Part shown: piece after piece, positions 21,143-31,849 of the stretch
Layout of the letters: each line of letters starts with the position of its first letter
How positions within the stretch are numbered: position 1 is the stretch's first letter
Assembly (NCBI RefSeq): GCF_013522725.1
Contig: NZ_JAAMRF010000010.1
Coordinates: 1-64,000, forward strand
Direction: 5' to 3'
DNA from: Stutzerimonas azotifigens
GTDB lineage: Bacteria; Pseudomonadota; Gammaproteobacteria; Pseudomonadales; Pseudomonadaceae
DNA length: 64,000 bases
Notes under the pieces: generated by a model
The model's input: the letters and a program-made list of their open reading frames with translations, nothing else
Databases searched by the model: none
Told to the model about the DNA's origin: nothing
Program-made: the position numbers and the translations under genes

Positions 21143-21442
21143 ATGACCCTAACCCGATTTCTTTTATGCCTGACCGCGATATTGGTCTGCTCCGGCGCCG
21201 CCCAGGCGGACACCATGCGCTGTGGCAACCAACTGGTCAGTACCGGAGACCGCGCGTTCGAGGTCGAGCGCAAATGCGGGCCCCCGGCTCACAGCGACCT
21301 GGTCGGCTACGCGCTTGGCCGCAACGATCGACAGGAGTTCAGGCTCGAGGAGTGGGTATACGGCCCGAGCAACGGCTCAATCAGCATTCTGACATTCGAA
21401 GGCAGCCGCCTGGTGCGCATCGAAACGCGCCGCAGCAACTGA
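21143..21442 (+). CDS. DUF2845 domain-containing periplasmic protein (copy 1)
   Basis: 99-aa protein with a signal peptide (MTLTRFLLCLTAILVCSGAAQA). The DUF2845 core is TMRCGNQLVSTGDRAFEV, then KCGPPAHSDLVGY, EEWVYGP and FEGSRLVRIETR. The two cysteines (MRCG, KCGPP) may pair in the periplasm. It starts 1 base after the DUF748 stop, so coupling is likely, and it is a paralogue of the next gene. Function unknown. Confidence 0.85.
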   Translation: MTLTRFLLCLTAILVCSGAAQADTMRCGNQLVSTGDRAFEVERKCGPPAHSDLVGYALGRNDRQEFRLEEWVYGPSNGSISILTFEGSRLVRIETRRSN

Positions 21443-21455
21443 GCGGAGGCTCGCC

Positions 21456-21764
21456 ATGACCGTGATCACGCGGCTGTTTCTGCTGTCGCTGACCTTTTGG
21501 GCACCCGTAGCACTGGCCTCATCGACCTACCGGTGTGGCAGTCAACTGGTGAGCACCGATGCCACCATAAGCGAGGTTCTGAATAAATGCGGGCCGCCGG
21601 CCAGCAACAGCCTGATCGGTTTCAAAGAGGTCGTGGACGACTACGGCTTTCGCAACGAGGTGCAGGTCGAGGAATGGATCTATGGCCCGAACCACGGGAT
21701 GCTCCATTACCTGCGTTTCGAGGGGAATCGACTGCGGCACATCGATAGTCGGCGAGGCCAATAA
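21456..21764 (+). CDS. DUF2845 domain-containing periplasmic protein (copy 2)
   Basis: 102-aa paralogue of the preceding gene: signal peptide ending VALA, then TYRCGSQLVSTDATISEVLNKCGPP, EEWIYGP and FEGNRLRHIDSR. It is preceded by GGAGG six bases from the ATG and lies 13 bp behind copy 1. A bidirectional hairpin ends the DUF748-DUF2845-DUF2845 unit. Function unknown; the tandem arrangement suggests a recent duplication followed by divergence. Confidence 0.85.
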   Translation: MTVITRLFLLSLTFWAPVALASSTYRCGSQLVSTDATISEVLNKCGPPASNSLIGFKEVVDDYGFRNEVQVEEWIYGPNHGMLHYLRFEGNRLRHIDSRRGQ

Positions 21765-21791
21765 AAAAACCCCACGCATTGGCGTGGGGTT
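21763..21791. terminator. Convergent terminator between the DUF2845 and BON genes
   Basis: A 10-bp stem AACCCCACGC/GCGTGGGGTT (21768-21791) has an A-run on its left flank (21763-21769). It therefore terminates minus-strand transcription from the BON gene, and may also stop the plus-strand unit. Confidence 0.8.
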
Positions 21792-21829
21792 CGTCTGCCA
21801 TGCAAGGGGAACATGGCCCAACAAAACCC

Positions 21830-22201
21830 TTAGTCGGCGGTTTTCAGGCCGTCGGCGGAAACGTTACGCACGCCTTCGACGTCCTTGGCCTTGGAAATGG
21901 CCATTTCTTTTTCGGCCTCGGTAGCCACGGTGCCGGTCAGCGACACGATGCCATCCTTGGTTTCGACTTCGATGTCCATTCCAGGAGTGGAGCCCTCAGC
22001 CAGCAGAACGGACTTCACTTTGGTGGTGATCCAGGTGTCAGAAACGGCATCACCTGCATTTTTTGCTTCGTTTGCGGCAAGCATCAGGGTGTCCGACTGG
22101 CCCAGCGCAGGGGTGCTATCGGCCAGGGCAGCGCCAGCGAACGGAACACTCAGGGCAGCGGTGACAACGGCGGCAGCGACGGAAGTCTGGATCTTTTTCA
22201 T
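21830..22201 (-). CDS. BON-domain periplasmic protein (OsmY-like)
   Basis: 123-aa protein with a signal peptide (MKKIQTSVAAAVVTAALSVPFAGAALA) and one BON domain (about 55-120: DTWITTKVKSVLLAEGSTPGMDIEV, then DGIVSLTGTVATEAEKEMA and VEGVRNVSADG). OsmY-type proteins are induced by osmotic or envelope stress and may bind phospholipid surfaces. OsmY has two BON domains and this has one. It is a single gene bounded by terminators on both sides. Confidence 0.88.
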   Translation of the reverse strand: MKKIQTSVAAAVVTAALSVPFAGAALADSTPALGQSDTLMLAANEAKNAGDAVSDTWITTKVKSVLLAEGSTPGMDIEVETKDGIVSLTGTVATEAEKEMAISKAKDVEGVRNVSADGLKTAD

Positions 22202-22412
22202 GGAGTTACTCCTCTTCTCATGGTTTCCGCAGCATTACTCCGGCTGCGGATTCATGAGTAATGTCGCAAGCCGCGTGCCAAGCGGCGCCCATATAAATAA
22301 CTATATAAAACAAGGAGTTATAAATAACTATCGAGCAATCGCAATTGCACATTGCATGTTGGCCGCCTAGGGCACGTGCAACTTGCAATAGCGCCGAGAC
22401 ACCGAATCAAAT

Positions 22413-22438
22413 AAAAAGGGCCCCGAAGGGCCCTTTTT
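22413..22438 (-). terminator. Terminator downstream of pnp
   Basis: An 11-bp stem AAAAAGGGCCC/GGGCCCTTTTT around a CGAA loop lies 13 bases past the pnp stop, with T-runs in both orientations. It closes the long ribosomal/translation operon on the minus strand. Confidence 0.9.
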
Positions 22439-22451
22439 TAAACGCCGCGAA

Positions 22452-24557
22452 TCAGACGCCAGAAGCTTCGGCGGCCGCCACGTCCTTGATCGACAGCTTG
22501 ATACGGCCGCGGTTGTCCACGTCCAGTACCAGCACCTTCACTTCCTGACCTTCCTTGAGCACGTCGGTGACCTTCTCGACACGCTGATCGCTCAGCATCG
22601 AGATGTGCACCAGACCGTCCTTGCCCGGCAGGATGTTGACGAAGGCACCGAAATCGACGATGCGCTCGACGCGCCCCACGTAGATCTTGCCGATCTCGGC
22701 TTCGGCGGTGATGCTCAATACGCGCTGTTTGGCAGCTTCAGCAGCGTCCTTGGTCTCGCCGAAGATCTTGATCGAGCCATCATCTTCGATGTCGATCGAG
22801 GCCTTGGTCTCTTCGCAGATGCTGCGAATGGTGGCGCCGCCCTTGCCGATCACGTCGCGAATCTTGTCCTGATCGATCTTCATCGCAATCATGGTCGGTG
22901 CGTTGGCCGACAGCTCGCTGCGCGACTGCGCGATGACTTGGTTCATCTGGCCGAGAATGTTCAGGCGCGCTTCCAGGGCCTGGCCCAGGGCGATTTCCAT
23001 GATTTCTTCGGTGATGCCCTGGATCTTGATGTCCATCTGCAGCGCGGTCACGCCCTTGGCGGTACCAGCGACCTTGAAGTCCATGTCGCCCAGGTGGTCT
23101 TCGTCACCGAGGATGTCGGTCAGCACGGCAAATTTCTCGCCCTCCTTGACCAGGCCCATGGCGATACCGGCCACCGGCGCTTTCATCGGCACACCAGCGT
23201 CCATCAGTGCCAGCGAGGCGCCGCAGACCGAAGCCATGGAGCTGGAGCCGTTGGACTCGGTAATTTCCGAAACCACACGGATGGTGTACGGAAACTCGTC
23301 GGCGCTCGGCAGCATGGCCGCGACACCACGACGAGCCAGACGGCCGTGACCGATTTCACGGCGACCAGTGGCACCCATGCGACCACATTCGCCCACCGAG
23401 TACGGCGGGAAATTGTAGTGCAGCATGAAGGGGTCTTTTTTCTCGCCTTCCAGGGTATCGAGCAACTGAGCATCGCGGGCGGTACCCAGGGTAGCCACGA
23501 CCAGAGCCTGGGTTTCACCACGGGTGAACAGCGCCGAACCGTGAGTCTTGCCCAGAACACCGACTTCGATGTTCAGCCCGCGAACGGTGCGGGTGTCACG
23601 GCCGTCGATACGCGGCTTGCCATTGACGATGTTTTCACGAACGGTGCGGTATTCGATTTCACCGAAGGCGTCTTTGACTTCACCGGCCGAAGGCTGGCCT
23701 TCTTCGCCGGAGAACTTGGCGACGACCTGGTCACGCAGTTCGCCCAGGCGCGCATAGCGATCCTGCTTGATGATGATGGTGTAGGCCTGGGAGATGGCTT
23801 CGCCGAACTCGCTGCGGATGGCATCCAGCAGCGTGGTGTTGGCAGCAGGGGCTTGCCAGTCCCAGCGCGGCTTGCCGGCTTCAGCAGCCAGCTCTGTAAC
23901 GGCCTGAATAACGGTCTGGAATTCGTCATGGGCGAACAGCACGGCACCGAGCATCTGGTCTTCGGTCAGCTCCTTGGCCTCGGACTCGACCATGAGGACA
24001 GCGTCCTTGGTGCCAGCCACGACCATGTCCAGGCTGGAAGCCTTGAGCTGCTCGTAGGTCGGGTTCAGCAGATAGCCGGTTTCCGGGTGGAAAGCCACGC
24101 GGGCGGCGCCAATCGGGCCGTCGAACGGAATGCCGGAAATGGCCAAAGCAGCCGAGGTACCGATCATCGCAGCGATGTCCGGATCGGTCTTCTTGCTGGT
24201 GGAAACCACGGTGCAGATGACCTGCACTTCGTTCTGGAAACCTTCCGGGAACAGCGGACGGATCGGACGATCGATCAGACGCGAGGTCAGGGTTTCCTTT
24301 TCCGAAGGACGCGCTTCGCGCTTGAAGAAGCCGCCCGGGATCTTGCCGGCCGCGTAAGTCTTCTCCTGATAATGCACCGACAGCGGAAAAAAGCCCTTGC
24401 TCGGATCGGCGCTCTTGGCACCAACCACGGTGACCAGCACGGTGACGTCGTTGTCGACGGTGACGAGCACGGCGCCGGAGGCCTGGCGGGCGATACGGCC
24501 CGTCTCGAGGGTTACGGTCGATTGACCGAACTGAAACTTCTTGATTACCGGGTTCAC
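22452..24557 (-). CDS. pnp: Polyribonucleotide nucleotidyltransferase (PNPase)
   Basis: 701-aa phosphorolytic 3'-5' exoribonuclease and degradosome partner. It has two RNase PH domains (residues about 1-220 and 310-545), a linking helical domain, a KH domain ([21 protein letters not shown], about 560-580) and an S1 domain ([21 protein letters not shown], about 620-690). The length is standard. It lies behind rpsO with a long hairpin between (24644-24704), as in the E. coli rpsO-pnp arrangement where RNase III cleavage and PNPase autoregulation occur. Confidence 0.97.
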   Translation of the reverse strand: MNPVIKKFQFGQSTVTLETGRIARQASGAVLVTVDNDVTVLVTVVGAKSADPSKGFFPLSVHYQEKTYAAGKIPGGFFKREARPSEKETLTSRLIDRPIRPLFPEGFQNEVQVICTVVSTSKKTDPDIAAMIGTSAALAISGIPFDGPIGAARVAFHPETGYLLNPTYEQLKASSLDMVVAGTKDAVLMVESEAKELTEDQMLGAVLFAHDEFQTVIQAVTELAAEAGKPRWDWQAPAANTTLLDAIRSEFGEAISQAYTIIIKQDRYARLGELRDQVVAKFSGEEGQPSAGEVKDAFGEIEYRTVRENIVNGKPRIDGRDTRTVRGLNIEVGVLGKTHGSALFTRGETQALVVATLGTARDAQLLDTLEGEKKDPFMLHYNFPPYSVGECGRMGATGRREIGHGRLARRGVAAMLPSADEFPYTIRVVSEITESNGSSSMASVCGASLALMDAGVPMKAPVAGIAMGLVKEGEKFAVLTDILGDEDHLGDMDFKVAGTAKGVTALQMDIKIQGITEEIMEIALGQALEARLNILGQMNQVIAQSRSELSANAPTMIAMKIDQDKIRDVIGKGGATIRSICEETKASIDIEDDGSIKIFGETKDAAEAAKQRVLSITAEAEIGKIYVGRVERIVDFGAFVNILPGKDGLVHISMLSDQRVEKVTDVLKEGQEVKVLVLDVDNRGRIKLSIKDVAAAEASGV

Positions 24558-24643
24558 GGTGTTTTCCTTCTCTGTGTTGCCTTGGGGGAAATCGTGGGAA
24601 GCAGCGGGAGTCGGACCCGAGCTGTTTCATCCAGAAAGCTAAA

Positions 24644-24704
24644 AGCTGGAAGCCCGAAGCTGTAAGCGGGAAAATCCCTGGCTTTCAACTTCAAGCTCCC
24701 AGCT
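24644..24704 (-). repeat. Long imperfect hairpin in the rpsO-pnp gap
   Basis: An inverted repeat of about 28 bases per arm runs from AGCTGGAAGCCCGAAGCT (24644-24661) to a mismatched complement ending CCCAGCT (24704). The centre is around GGGAAAATCCC. It is rich in AGCTT-like words and resembles the hairpin at 26482-26517. It could be an RNase III site for separate decay of rpsO and pnp mRNAs, or a dispersed intergenic repeat. Confidence 0.6.
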
Positions 24705-24726
24705 TCTTGCTTGCAGCGAACGTCGC

Positions 24727-24996
24727 TTAGCGACGCAGGCCCAGGCGGCCGATCAGGCTGCTGTAACGAGTGGTGTCCTTACCCTTCAGGTAATCCAGCA
24801 GCTTGCGGCGCTGGTTAACCATACGGATCAGACCACGACGGGAGTGGTGATCTTTGCCGTTGGCCTTGAAGTGGTCCTGCAGCTTGTTGATGTTAGCGGT
24901 GAGCAGGGCTACCTGCACTTCCGGAGAACCGGTATCGCCTTCACCCTGCTTGTACTCGTTTACGATCTGGGCTTTTTCTTCAACGCTCAGTGCCAT
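24727..24996 (-). CDS. rpsO: 30S ribosomal protein S15
   Basis: 89-aa S15, binding 16S rRNA helices 20-22 and the B4 intersubunit bridge. Typical sequence: [25 protein letters not shown], then [22 protein letters not shown], ending GRLGLRR. AAGGAG precedes the ATG. The 118-base leader between truB and rpsO contains two hairpins, one of which could serve S15 autoregulation, though I cannot show this. Confidence 0.98.
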   Translation of the reverse strand: MALSVEEKAQIVNEYKQGEGDTGSPEVQVALLTANINKLQDHFKANGKDHHSRRGLIRMVNQRRKLLDYLKGKDTTRYSSLIGRLGLRR

Positions 24997-25114
24997 GTTA
25001 GGGCTCCTTGAGTGAACAGGCCGGGAATCGCTTCCCGTGTTTTAAAAAGAGGTATGACCGTGCCTGCTGACAGCCACCCTCTGAACACGCCGCGCGAAGC
25101 GCCGCGTGCAACGG

Positions 25115-26032
25115 TCATTCCGACCGAATCAATCGACGTGGCGCAATCCGCCCGTCGTCGCTCACCTCACCGATACCGATAAAGCGACCGTTATGGTCCT
25201 GTACCCGGACCATGCCGTACTTCGGCGCCTCCGGTGCCCGCACTGGCTGGCCTTGCAGCCAGTAGAACGCGCTGTGCTCGGAGAATTGTAGCAGCGGCCA
25301 ATGTTCCAGCCCGCTGTCCACCGGCTTTAAAAACGCATCGAGCGCCGGCGCACCGCCTTCGGCGTGCGCCTGCTCCAACGCTTCGAGACTGATCGTCTGC
25401 GAAAGGTCGAAGGGCCCTGCCTGCGTCCGCCGCAACTCGGCAACATGTGCGCCGCAACCGAGAAGCTCGCCAATATCCTCGACCAGCGTACGGATGTAGG
25501 TGCCCTTACTGCAGGCGACCGCCAGACGCGCCGTTTCGCCGTCGAGCTCGAGCAGTTCCAGGCGCGCAATGGTAACAGAACGCGCCTCGCGCTCCACTAC
25601 CTCTCCTGCCCTGGCGAGCTTGTAGAGCGGCTGGCCATCGCGCTTGATCGCCGAATACATCGGCGGTATCTGCTGGATGTCGCCACGGAAACGTGGCAGC
25701 ACGGACTCCAGCTGAGCGTAGTCGACCTCTACCGGCCGGCGCAGGAGCACCTCGCCCTCGGCGTCGGCGGTGCTGGTGGTTACACCCAGCTGCATGCGCG
25801 TCTCGTAGCCCTTGTCGGCATCGAGCAAATACTGCGAAAACTTGGTCGCCTCTCCGAAACAGAGCGGCAGCACGCCGGTTGCCAGGGGATCGAGGCTGCC
25901 GGTATGGCCGGCCTTCTCGGCGTTGAGCAACCAGCGCACCTTCTGCAGCGCAGCGTTGGACGTCAGCCCTTTGGGTTTGTCGAGCAGCATGATGCCGTTG
26001 ACGGCACGCCTGACACGTTTGACCTGCGCCAC
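25115..26032 (-). CDS. truB: tRNA pseudouridine(55) synthase
   Basis: 305-aa enzyme making pseudouridine 55 in the tRNA T-loop. N-terminal [20 protein letters not shown]; the catalytic Asp is in [23 protein letters not shown] (about 48); [17 protein letters not shown] follows, with a C-terminal PUA-like part. Its start lies 4 bases after the rbfA stop, so it is in the same operon. Confidence 0.97.
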   Translation of the reverse strand: MAQVKRVRRAVNGIMLLDKPKGLTSNAALQKVRWLLNAEKAGHTGSLDPLATGVLPLCFGEATKFSQYLLDADKGYETRMQLGVTTSTADAEGEVLLRRPVEVDYAQLESVLPRFRGDIQQIPPMYSAIKRDGQPLYKLARAGEVVEREARSVTIARLELLELDGETARLAVACSKGTYIRTLVEDIGELLGCGAHVAELRRTQAGPFDLSQTISLEALEQAHAEGGAPALDAFLKPVDSGLEHWPLLQFSEHSAFYWLQGQPVRAPEAPKYGMVRVQDHNGRFIGIGEVSDDGRIAPRRLIRSE

Positions 26033-26035
26033 GGG

Positions 26036-26425
26036 TTACTCCTTCGCGTCGTCTTCGTGCTTGCGGTCTTCGGCGACCGCCCGCTCGATCAGCGCGGCCA
26101 GCTCAACACCGCGGCGAACACTGGCGTCGTAATGGAAGCGAAGCTGCGGAATGGTCCGGACCTTCATCGACTTGCCTAGCTGCATGCGTAGAAAGCCGCT
26201 GGCCTCGTTGAGGATCTTTACGCTTTCCTTGACCGCCTCGGCATCGTCATCCTTGCCCATGACGGTGATGAAAATCTGGGCGTGGGAAAGATCGCGACTG
26301 ACGTCCACCGCCGTGACGGTGATCAGCCCAAGACGCGGATCCTTGATCTCGCGCTGAATCAGAGATGCCAGCTCGCGCTGCATCTGATCGCCGATACGCT
26401 GGGTACGGCTGAATTCTTTGGCCAT
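26036..26425 (-). CDS. rbfA: 30S ribosome-binding factor A
   Basis: 129-aa KH-fold factor for late 16S maturation and cold adaptation. [20 protein letters not shown] is the conserved start, giving the ATG at 26425; the frame upstream to 26488 is not conserved. [18 protein letters not shown] and [19 protein letters not shown] follow. An infB-rbfA gap with a perfect 12-bp inverted repeat precedes it. Confidence 0.96.
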   Translation of the reverse strand: MAKEFSRTQRIGDQMQRELASLIQREIKDPRLGLITVTAVDVSRDLSHAQIFITVMGKDDDAEAVKESVKILNEASGFLRMQLGKSMKVRTIPQLRFHYDASVRRGVELAALIERAVAEDRKHEDDAKE

Positions 26426-26481
26426 AAAACATGCCTCGAGCTGCGTCTGCAGCTTAAAAAACCATCTCGCTGCAAAGGCAA

Positions 26482-26517
26482 ACGGCAAGCTTCCGGGTTA
26501 CCCCTGAAGCTTGCCGT
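26482..26517 (-). repeat. Perfect 12-bp inverted repeat in the infB-rbfA gap
   Basis: ACGGCAAGCTTC (26482-26493) and GAAGCTTGCCGT (26506-26517) are exact complements around a 12-base loop. There is no T-run, so termination is unlikely; processing or transcript stabilisation within the operon is more plausible. It shares AAGCTT-rich words with the rpsO-pnp hairpin. Confidence 0.75.
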
Positions 26518-26537
26518 CTGAGGCTTGCAGCTGCTGT

Positions 26538-29057
26538 TTAGAGCGAGCGAGCCACCTGGACCTTCTCGAAGACTTCGATCTTGTCGCCGACCTTGACGTC
26601 GTTGTAGCTCTTCACGCCGATACCACACTCCATGCCGGCGCGGACTTCGGCCACGTCATCCTTGAAGCGGCGCAGAGATTCCAGCTCGCCTTCGAAGATG
26701 ACCACGTCATCGCGCAGTACGCGGATCGGACGGTTACGGTGGACCATGCCCTCGATGACCATACAGCCAGCGATCGCGCCGAACTTCGGCGAACGGAACA
26801 CGTCACGCACCTCGGCCACGCCCAGGATGTTCTCCCGTACGTCACTACCCAGCATGCCGGACAGGGCCTTCTTCACGTCATCGATGATGTCGTAAATGAC
26901 GTTGTAGTAACGCAGGTCCAGACCTTCCTGCTCGACGATCTTGCGCGCACCGGCATCGGCCCGCACGTTGAAGCCGAACAGCACGGCGTTGGATGCCAGC
27001 GCCAGGTTGGCATCGCTCTCGGTGATACCACCGACACCGCCACCGACCACTCGCACCTGAACTTCGTCGTTGCCCAGATCGCTCAGCGAGCCCTGCAGGG
27101 CCTCGAGCGAACCGCGCACGTCGGCCTTGAGCACGATATTGAGGGTCTTCTTCTCGTCCTGCCCCATGGTCTCGAAGATGTTTTCGAGCTTGCCGGCATG
27201 CGCACGGGCCAGCTTGACCTCGCGGAACTTGCCCTGACGGAACAGAGCGATTTCGCGCGCCTTCTTCTCGTCGGCGACAACGATCAGCTCGTCACCGGCG
27301 TCCGGCGTGCCGTCCAGGCCAAGAATTTCGACCGGAATCGACGGGCCAGCTTCTTTTACAGGCTTGCCGTTTTCGTCGAGCATGGCCCGAACGCGGCCAT
27401 AGTTGACGCCGACCAGAACCATGTCGCCCTGGCGCAACGTACCGTCCTGTACCAGCACGGTGGCCACCGGGCCACGGCCCTTGTCCAAACGGGATTCGAC
27501 CACCACACCACGACCCGGTGCGGAAGGCGTGGCGCTCAGTTCGAGCAATTCGGCCTGCAGCAGTACGGCTTCGAGCAGCTCGTCGACGCCTGTACCGACT
27601 TTCGCCGATACCGCAACGAACTGGGCGTTGCCGCCCCATTCTTCCGGGATCACGTCGCGTCCGGCCAGATCGTTCTTGATCCGGTCCAGATCCGCTTCCG
27701 GCTTGTCGATCTTGTTCACCGCGACCACGATCGGCACACCGGCCGCTTTCGCGTGCTGGATGGCTTCCTCGGTCTGCGGCATCACGCCGTCATCCGCAGC
27801 CACCACCAGAATGACGATGTCGGTCGCTTTCGCACCGCGGGCACGCATGGCAGTAAACGCGGCGTGGCCGGGGGTATCGAGGAAGGTGACCATACCGCGG
27901 TCGGTTTCAACGTGGTACGCACCGATGTGCTGAGTGATGCCACCCGCTTCACCGGAGGCGACTTTGGCACGGCGGATATAGTCGAGCAGCGAAGTCTTAC
28001 CGTGGTCGACGTGACCCATGACGGTCACAACCGGAGCGCGGGACACCGCCTCACCTTCGAACTTCAACGACTCGGCCAATTGCTCTTCGAGTGCGTTGTC
28101 GCTGACGAGCTTGACCTTGTGGCCCAGTTCTTCAGCCACCAGCTGAGCGGTTTCACGGTCGAGCACCTGGTTGATGGTGACCGGCGAACCCAGCTTGAAC
28201 ATGAACTTGATGACTTCCGCAGCCTTGACCGACATCTGCTGTGCCAGCTCGGAAACGGTAATGGTCTCGCCAATGGAAACTTCGCGCACGACAGGTCCTG
28301 TTGGGCTCTGGAACCCATGCTGGTTACGCTTCTTGAGCTTCGACTTGCCACGACCGCCACGGCGCCCGAAGCTGTCCGCCTCGTCATCACCCGTGCGAGC
28401 GGTACGGCCCAGAGGCGCCTTGGCCTTGAGCGAAGGACGGTGTTGCGCGTGCTTGCGGTCACGACGCTCATCCTCGTCGCTGCGCGCCTTCTCGGTGCGT
28501 CGCACCTCGTCCTTCTTGCGATCATCGGCAGCCGGAGCGGGAGCAGCAGCCGCGACAGCCGCCACTGCAGGCGAAGGCTCGGCGGGGGGCGTCCCAGGCG
28601 CTTCGGCGGTCTGTCCCGCACTGGCCGCACGGGCCTGCTCATCGGCCTGACGACGCGCCTCTTCCTCGGCACGTTGACGCGCGTCTTCCTCGGCCTTCAG
28701 CCGCGCCGCTTCTTCGGCTGCGCGCTGTTCTTCCAGCTCGCGCTGCTTTTCGGCCTCGATCTCATCGGGGCTGCGCTTGACGAAGGTCTTCTTCTTGCGC
28801 ACTTCAACGCTGATGGTCTTGCTGCCACCCACTTTCAGCTTGGTGGTGGTCTTGCGCTGCAAGGTGATCTTGCTCGGCTCGTTCACCTTGGCGCCGTGGC
28901 TGCTCTTCAGGTGCGCCAACAGCGCCTGTTTCTCGTTATCGGTCACTACTTGCTCGGCGCTGGTGTGCGACAGTCCTGCCTCACGCATCTGCTGAAGCAG
29001 TCGCTCGACCGGTGTGTCGACCACCTGGGCCAGTTCTTTCACCGTGACTTGCGTCAT
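26538..29057 (-). CDS. infB: Translation initiation factor IF-2
   Basis: 839-aa GTPase that places fMet-tRNA on the 30S subunit. The N-terminal IF2-N module ([21 protein letters not shown]) is followed by a long charged Ala/Glu/Arg-rich coiled region (about 95-240). A second IF2-N module follows, then the G domain with [12 protein letters not shown] (G1), DTPGHAAF (G3) and NKIDKPEAD (G4), and C-terminal domains to [12 protein letters not shown]. The charged repeat explains its slightly variable length. Operon: rimP-nusA-infB-rbfA-truB-rpsO-pnp. Confidence 0.97.
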   Translation of the reverse strand: MTQVTVKELAQVVDTPVERLLQQMREAGLSHTSAEQVVTDNEKQALLAHLKSSHGAKVNEPSKITLQRKTTTKLKVGGSKTISVEVRKKKTFVKRSPDEIEAEKQRELEEQRAAEEAARLKAEEDARQRAEEEARRQADEQARAASAGQTAEAPGTPPAEPSPAVAAVAAAAPAPAADDRKKDEVRRTEKARSDEDERRDRKHAQHRPSLKAKAPLGRTARTGDDEADSFGRRGGRGKSKLKKRNQHGFQSPTGPVVREVSIGETITVSELAQQMSVKAAEVIKFMFKLGSPVTINQVLDRETAQLVAEELGHKVKLVSDNALEEQLAESLKFEGEAVSRAPVVTVMGHVDHGKTSLLDYIRRAKVASGEAGGITQHIGAYHVETDRGMVTFLDTPGHAAFTAMRARGAKATDIVILVVAADDGVMPQTEEAIQHAKAAGVPIVVAVNKIDKPEADLDRIKNDLAGRDVIPEEWGGNAQFVAVSAKVGTGVDELLEAVLLQAELLELSATPSAPGRGVVVESRLDKGRGPVATVLVQDGTLRQGDMVLVGVNYGRVRAMLDENGKPVKEAGPSIPVEILGLDGTPDAGDELIVVADEKKAREIALFRQGKFREVKLARAHAGKLENIFETMGQDEKKTLNIVLKADVRGSLEALQGSLSDLGNDEVQVRVVGGGVGGITESDANLALASNAVLFGFNVRADAGARKIVEQEGLDLRYYNVIYDIIDDVKKALSGMLGSDVRENILGVAEVRDVFRSPKFGAIAGCMVIEGMVHRNRPIRVLRDDVVIFEGELESLRRFKDDVAEVRAGMECGIGVKSYNDVKVGDKIEVFEKVQVARSL

Positions 29058-29085
29058 GCATTCCTCTCCTCAGGCCGCTAATTAC

Positions 29086-30567
29086 TTACTCGAACCAATG
29101 GGCTCGGGCGGCCATGATCAGCTTGCCGGCACGCTCTTGGTCGATGCCGTCTATGTCGAGCAGGTCGTCGATCGACTGCTCGGCCAGGTCTTCGCGAGTG
29201 ATGACACCTCGCATTGCCAACTCGACCGCCAGTTCCTTGTCCATGCCTTCCAGCGCGAGCAGATCTTCGGCTGGCTGAGCGTCTGCCAGTTTTTCTTCAG
29301 TGGCGATGGCCTTGGTCAACAGGCGATCCTTGGCGCGCGAACGCAGCTCGTTGACGATGTCCTCGTCGAACCCTTCGATTGCGAGCATTTCCTCCATCGG
29401 GACATAAGCCACCTCTTCCAGCGAGGTGAAGCCTTCTTCGACCAGAACCTGTGCCAGCTCCTCGTCGACGTCCAGTTCTTCGATGAAGGCGCGCAGAATG
29501 TCGCCGGTTTCTTCCTCCTGCTTGGCCTGAATATCGGCCTCGGTCATCACGTTAAGAGTCCAGCCGGTCAGCTGGCTGGCCAGGCGGACGTTCTGGCCAC
29601 CGCGGCCAATAGCCTGCGCCAGGTTGTCCTCGGCGACGGCGATGTCCATTGCATGGGCATCTTCATCGACGATGATTGCGGCCACTTCGGCCGGCGCCAT
29701 CGCATTGATCACGAACTGGGCGGGATTTTCGTCCCACAGCACGATATCGACGCGCTCGCCGCCGATCTCGCCCGATACCGCCTGCACGCGCGAGCCGCGC
29801 ATGCCGATGCAGGCACCCTGCGGGTCGATCCGCTTGTCCTTGGAGCGCACGGCGATCTTGGCGCGCGAACCCGGATCACGCGAAGCGCCCATCACCTCGA
29901 TCAACTCTTCGGCGATTTCCGGCACTTCGATGCGGAACAACTCGATCAGCATCTGCGGCGCGGTACGCGACAGGATCAGTTGAGGGCCGCGATTCTCAGT
30001 ACGAATTTCCTTGAGCAGCGCCCGAACGCGAGCACCTACACGAAAGGTTTCGCGGGCGATGATGTCTTCACGAGCCAATAGAGCTTCGGCGTTGTTGCCG
30101 AGATCGACAATGACGTTGTCGCGAGTGACCTTCTTCACCGTACCGGAAATGATTTCGCCAAGACGATCGCGATAGGCCTCGACGACCTGGGCACGCTCCG
30201 CTTCGCGAACTTTCTGCACGATGACCTGCTTGGCGGTCTGTGCTGCGATACGGCCGAACTCGATCGACTCGATCTTCTCTTCCAGCACATCGCCGATCTT
30301 GGCGTCGGGCTTGCGTGCCTCTGCCTGATCGAGGGTCAGCTGAATGTCAGGATCATCGAAATCGGCCTCTTCAACCACGGTCCAGCGACGAAAGGTTTCG
30401 TAACTGCCGTTCTGACGGTTGATCTCTACACGCAGGTCGACTTCGTCTTCGTAACGCTTCTTGGTGGCCGTGGCCAGCGCCAGTTCCAGCGCCTCGAAAA
30501 TCACGCCGGCCGGTACGCCCTTTTCATTGGACACCGACTCAACAACTAGCAGTACTTCTTTGCTCAT
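29086..30567 (-). CDS. nusA: Transcription termination/antitermination factor NusA
   Basis: 493-aa RNA-polymerase-binding factor. It has the N-terminal RNAP-binding domain ([19 protein letters not shown]), an S1 domain ([25 protein letters not shown], about 137-160), two KH domains ([42 protein letters not shown]) and two C-terminal acidic HhH-type repeats ([40 protein letters not shown]). The start at 30567 removes seven unconserved residues of a longer frame. Confidence 0.96.
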   Translation of the reverse strand: MSKEVLLVVESVSNEKGVPAGVIFEALELALATATKKRYEDEVDLRVEINRQNGSYETFRRWTVVEEADFDDPDIQLTLDQAEARKPDAKIGDVLEEKIESIEFGRIAAQTAKQVIVQKVREAERAQVVEAYRDRLGEIISGTVKKVTRDNVIVDLGNNAEALLAREDIIARETFRVGARVRALLKEIRTENRGPQLILSRTAPQMLIELFRIEVPEIAEELIEVMGASRDPGSRAKIAVRSKDKRIDPQGACIGMRGSRVQAVSGEIGGERVDIVLWDENPAQFVINAMAPAEVAAIIVDEDAHAMDIAVAEDNLAQAIGRGGQNVRLASQLTGWTLNVMTEADIQAKQEEETGDILRAFIEELDVDEELAQVLVEEGFTSLEEVAYVPMEEMLAIEGFDEDIVNELRSRAKDRLLTKAIATEEKLADAQPAEDLLALEGMDKELAVELAMRGVITREDLAEQSIDDLLDIDGIDQERAGKLIMAARAHWFE

Positions 30568-30615
30568 CGTACGCCTCGCCTTTCGCAATCCATTGGGGTT
30601 CGCGGGATCCGCGTC

Positions 30616-31074
30616 TCACTCAAACCGGGGAACTATGTTGGCCTTGTCGACCGAGTCGATCGGCAACAGATATTCGTGGTCGTCGACCAGCACCACGATG
30701 TCCTGCTCTTCCACCCCACGCAGAAGGCCTTGAAAATTGCGGCGCCCCTCGAAGGGCGAACGCAGCTTGATCTTTACCACCTCGCCAACGTGGGTGGCGA
30801 ACTGGTCCAGTGTGAACAACGGCCGATCCATACCTGGCGAGGACACCTCAAGGGTGTACTCAGCGCTGATGGGATCTTCGACATCGAGCACGCCACTCAG
30901 TTGGCGGCTCACCTTCTCGCAATCCTCGACGAGGATGCCGTTGGCGTGGTCGATGTACACCCGCAACAGCGAATGTCGACCCTGGGAAAGGAATTCAATA
31001 CCCCAGCATTGATAGCCGAGCGCCTCGACCACAGGGGCCAACAAGGCCTGCAACTGTTCTAGCTTGCTCGACAT
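30616..31074 (-). CDS. rimP: Ribosome maturation factor RimP
   Basis: 152-aa protein needed for 30S assembly. The conserved core is [29 protein letters not shown], then [36 protein letters not shown]. It follows the initiator tRNA gene and starts the rimP-nusA-infB unit, exactly as in other gammaproteobacteria (metY-rimP-nusA-infB). Confidence 0.95.
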   Translation of the reverse strand: MSSKLEQLQALLAPVVEALGYQCWGIEFLSQGRHSLLRVYIDHANGILVEDCEKVSRQLSGVLDVEDPISAEYTLEVSSPGMDRPLFTLDQFATHVGEVVKIKLRSPFEGRRNFQGLLRGVEEQDIVVLVDDHEYLLPIDSVDKANIVPRFE

Positions 31075-31173
31075 CGAAGTCCCTCGTGCATGCTGTAAAA
31101 ATGAAAAATGGGCGAAACGCCCATCCTGCGAAACCGCCTGTAAATGCCGGCGGCCTGGCTTCAGCTAAGAAAA

Positions 31174-31191
31174 AGCCCCTTGACAGGGGCT
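31174..31191 (-). terminator. Hairpin downstream of tRNA-fMet
   Basis: The minus strand reads AGCCCC, a 5-base loop, then AGGGGCT followed by TTTTC. It would partly terminate transcripts after the tRNA, with read-through needed if rimP-nusA depends on the same promoter. Confidence 0.6.
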
Positions 31192-31201
31192 CTTCTACAA
31201 C

Positions 31202-31278
<77 letters not shown>

Positions 31279-31346
31279 TCTAAAGCTGGGCACGAATTAT
31301 ACGGCCGACCCTGAAGCTGGTCAACCTGAGCCCTAAGAACAAGAAA

Positions 31347-31362
31347 GCCCGCTGATGCGGGC
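31347..31362 (-). terminator. Hairpin downstream of tRNA-Leu
   Basis: The stem GCCCGC/GCGGGC with a 4-base loop is followed on the minus strand by TTTCTT. It sits between tRNA-Leu and tRNA-fMet and may end the upstream secG/tRNA-Leu transcript. Confidence 0.6.
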
Positions 31363-31371
31363 CTGCTTGTT

Positions 31372-31457
31372 TGGTACCGAGGAGGGGACTCGAACCCCTA
31401 CAGCCTATGGCCACTACCACCTCAAGGTAGCGTGTCTACCAATTCCACCACCTCGGC
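31372..31457 (-). tRNA. tRNA-Leu (anticodon GAG)
   Basis: 86-nt class II tRNA on the minus strand with a long variable arm. The acceptor stem is GCCGAGG against CCTCGGT with encoded ACCA. The anticodon loop CTTGAGG gives GAG, reading CUC/CUU codons. It lies 7 bases behind the secG stop. Confidence 0.97.
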
Positions 31458-31464
31458 AAAACCT

Positions 31465-31845
31465 TTACTGCCCGGGCGCCTGAGGTATATCCCCTGTCGT
31501 CTCGGCTGGCCGGCGCTCTTCGAGAGCAGGCACATCGTCAACAACTGGCCTTTCGGCCGGCACTTCCAGAACCGCGGGATCAGGCAGACCTGCCCCCGAC
31601 AGCTGATCAGCCTGCTGCTTGGCGAAGAACGCAAGCCCCAGACTGGTCACGAAAAAAACGGTCGCTAGTATAGCAGTAACTCGACTCAAAAAGGTAGCAG
31701 AACCTTGGCTTCCGAATACGGTTGCCGAAGCACCCGAACCGAACGAAGCACCGGCGTCGGCACCCTTACCCTGCTGCAGCAACACCAGCACTACCACACC
31801 AATGGCAACCAGCAGATGCACCACAATAACAACAGTCTGCAACAT
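31465..31845 (-). CDS. secG: Protein-export membrane protein SecG
   Basis: 126-aa auxiliary subunit of the SecYEG translocon. It has two membrane helices ([25 protein letters not shown] and a second at about 53-75) joined by the conserved [24 protein letters not shown] loop. A Pro/Glu-rich cytoplasmic tail follows. The start at 31845 gives the conserved N-terminus and lies 4 bases after the tpiA stop. Confidence 0.94.
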   Translation of the reverse strand: MLQTVVIVVHLLVAIGVVVLVLLQQGKGADAGASFGSGASATVFGSQGSATFLSRVTAILATVFFVTSLGLAFFAKQQADQLSGAGLPDPAVLEVPAERPVVDDVPALEERRPAETTGDIPQAPGQ

Positions 31846-31849
31846 CTGT

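Noticed and set aside
22605..24665. A 686-codon plus-strand frame opposite pnp
   Set aside because: Antisense of pnp. The composition is that expected from the reverse complement of biased codons.
26511..29081. An 856-codon plus-strand frame opposite infB
   Set aside because: It is the exact antisense of infB, with His/Asp/Arg-rich composition that reflects reversed Glu/Val/Ala codons. No motif.
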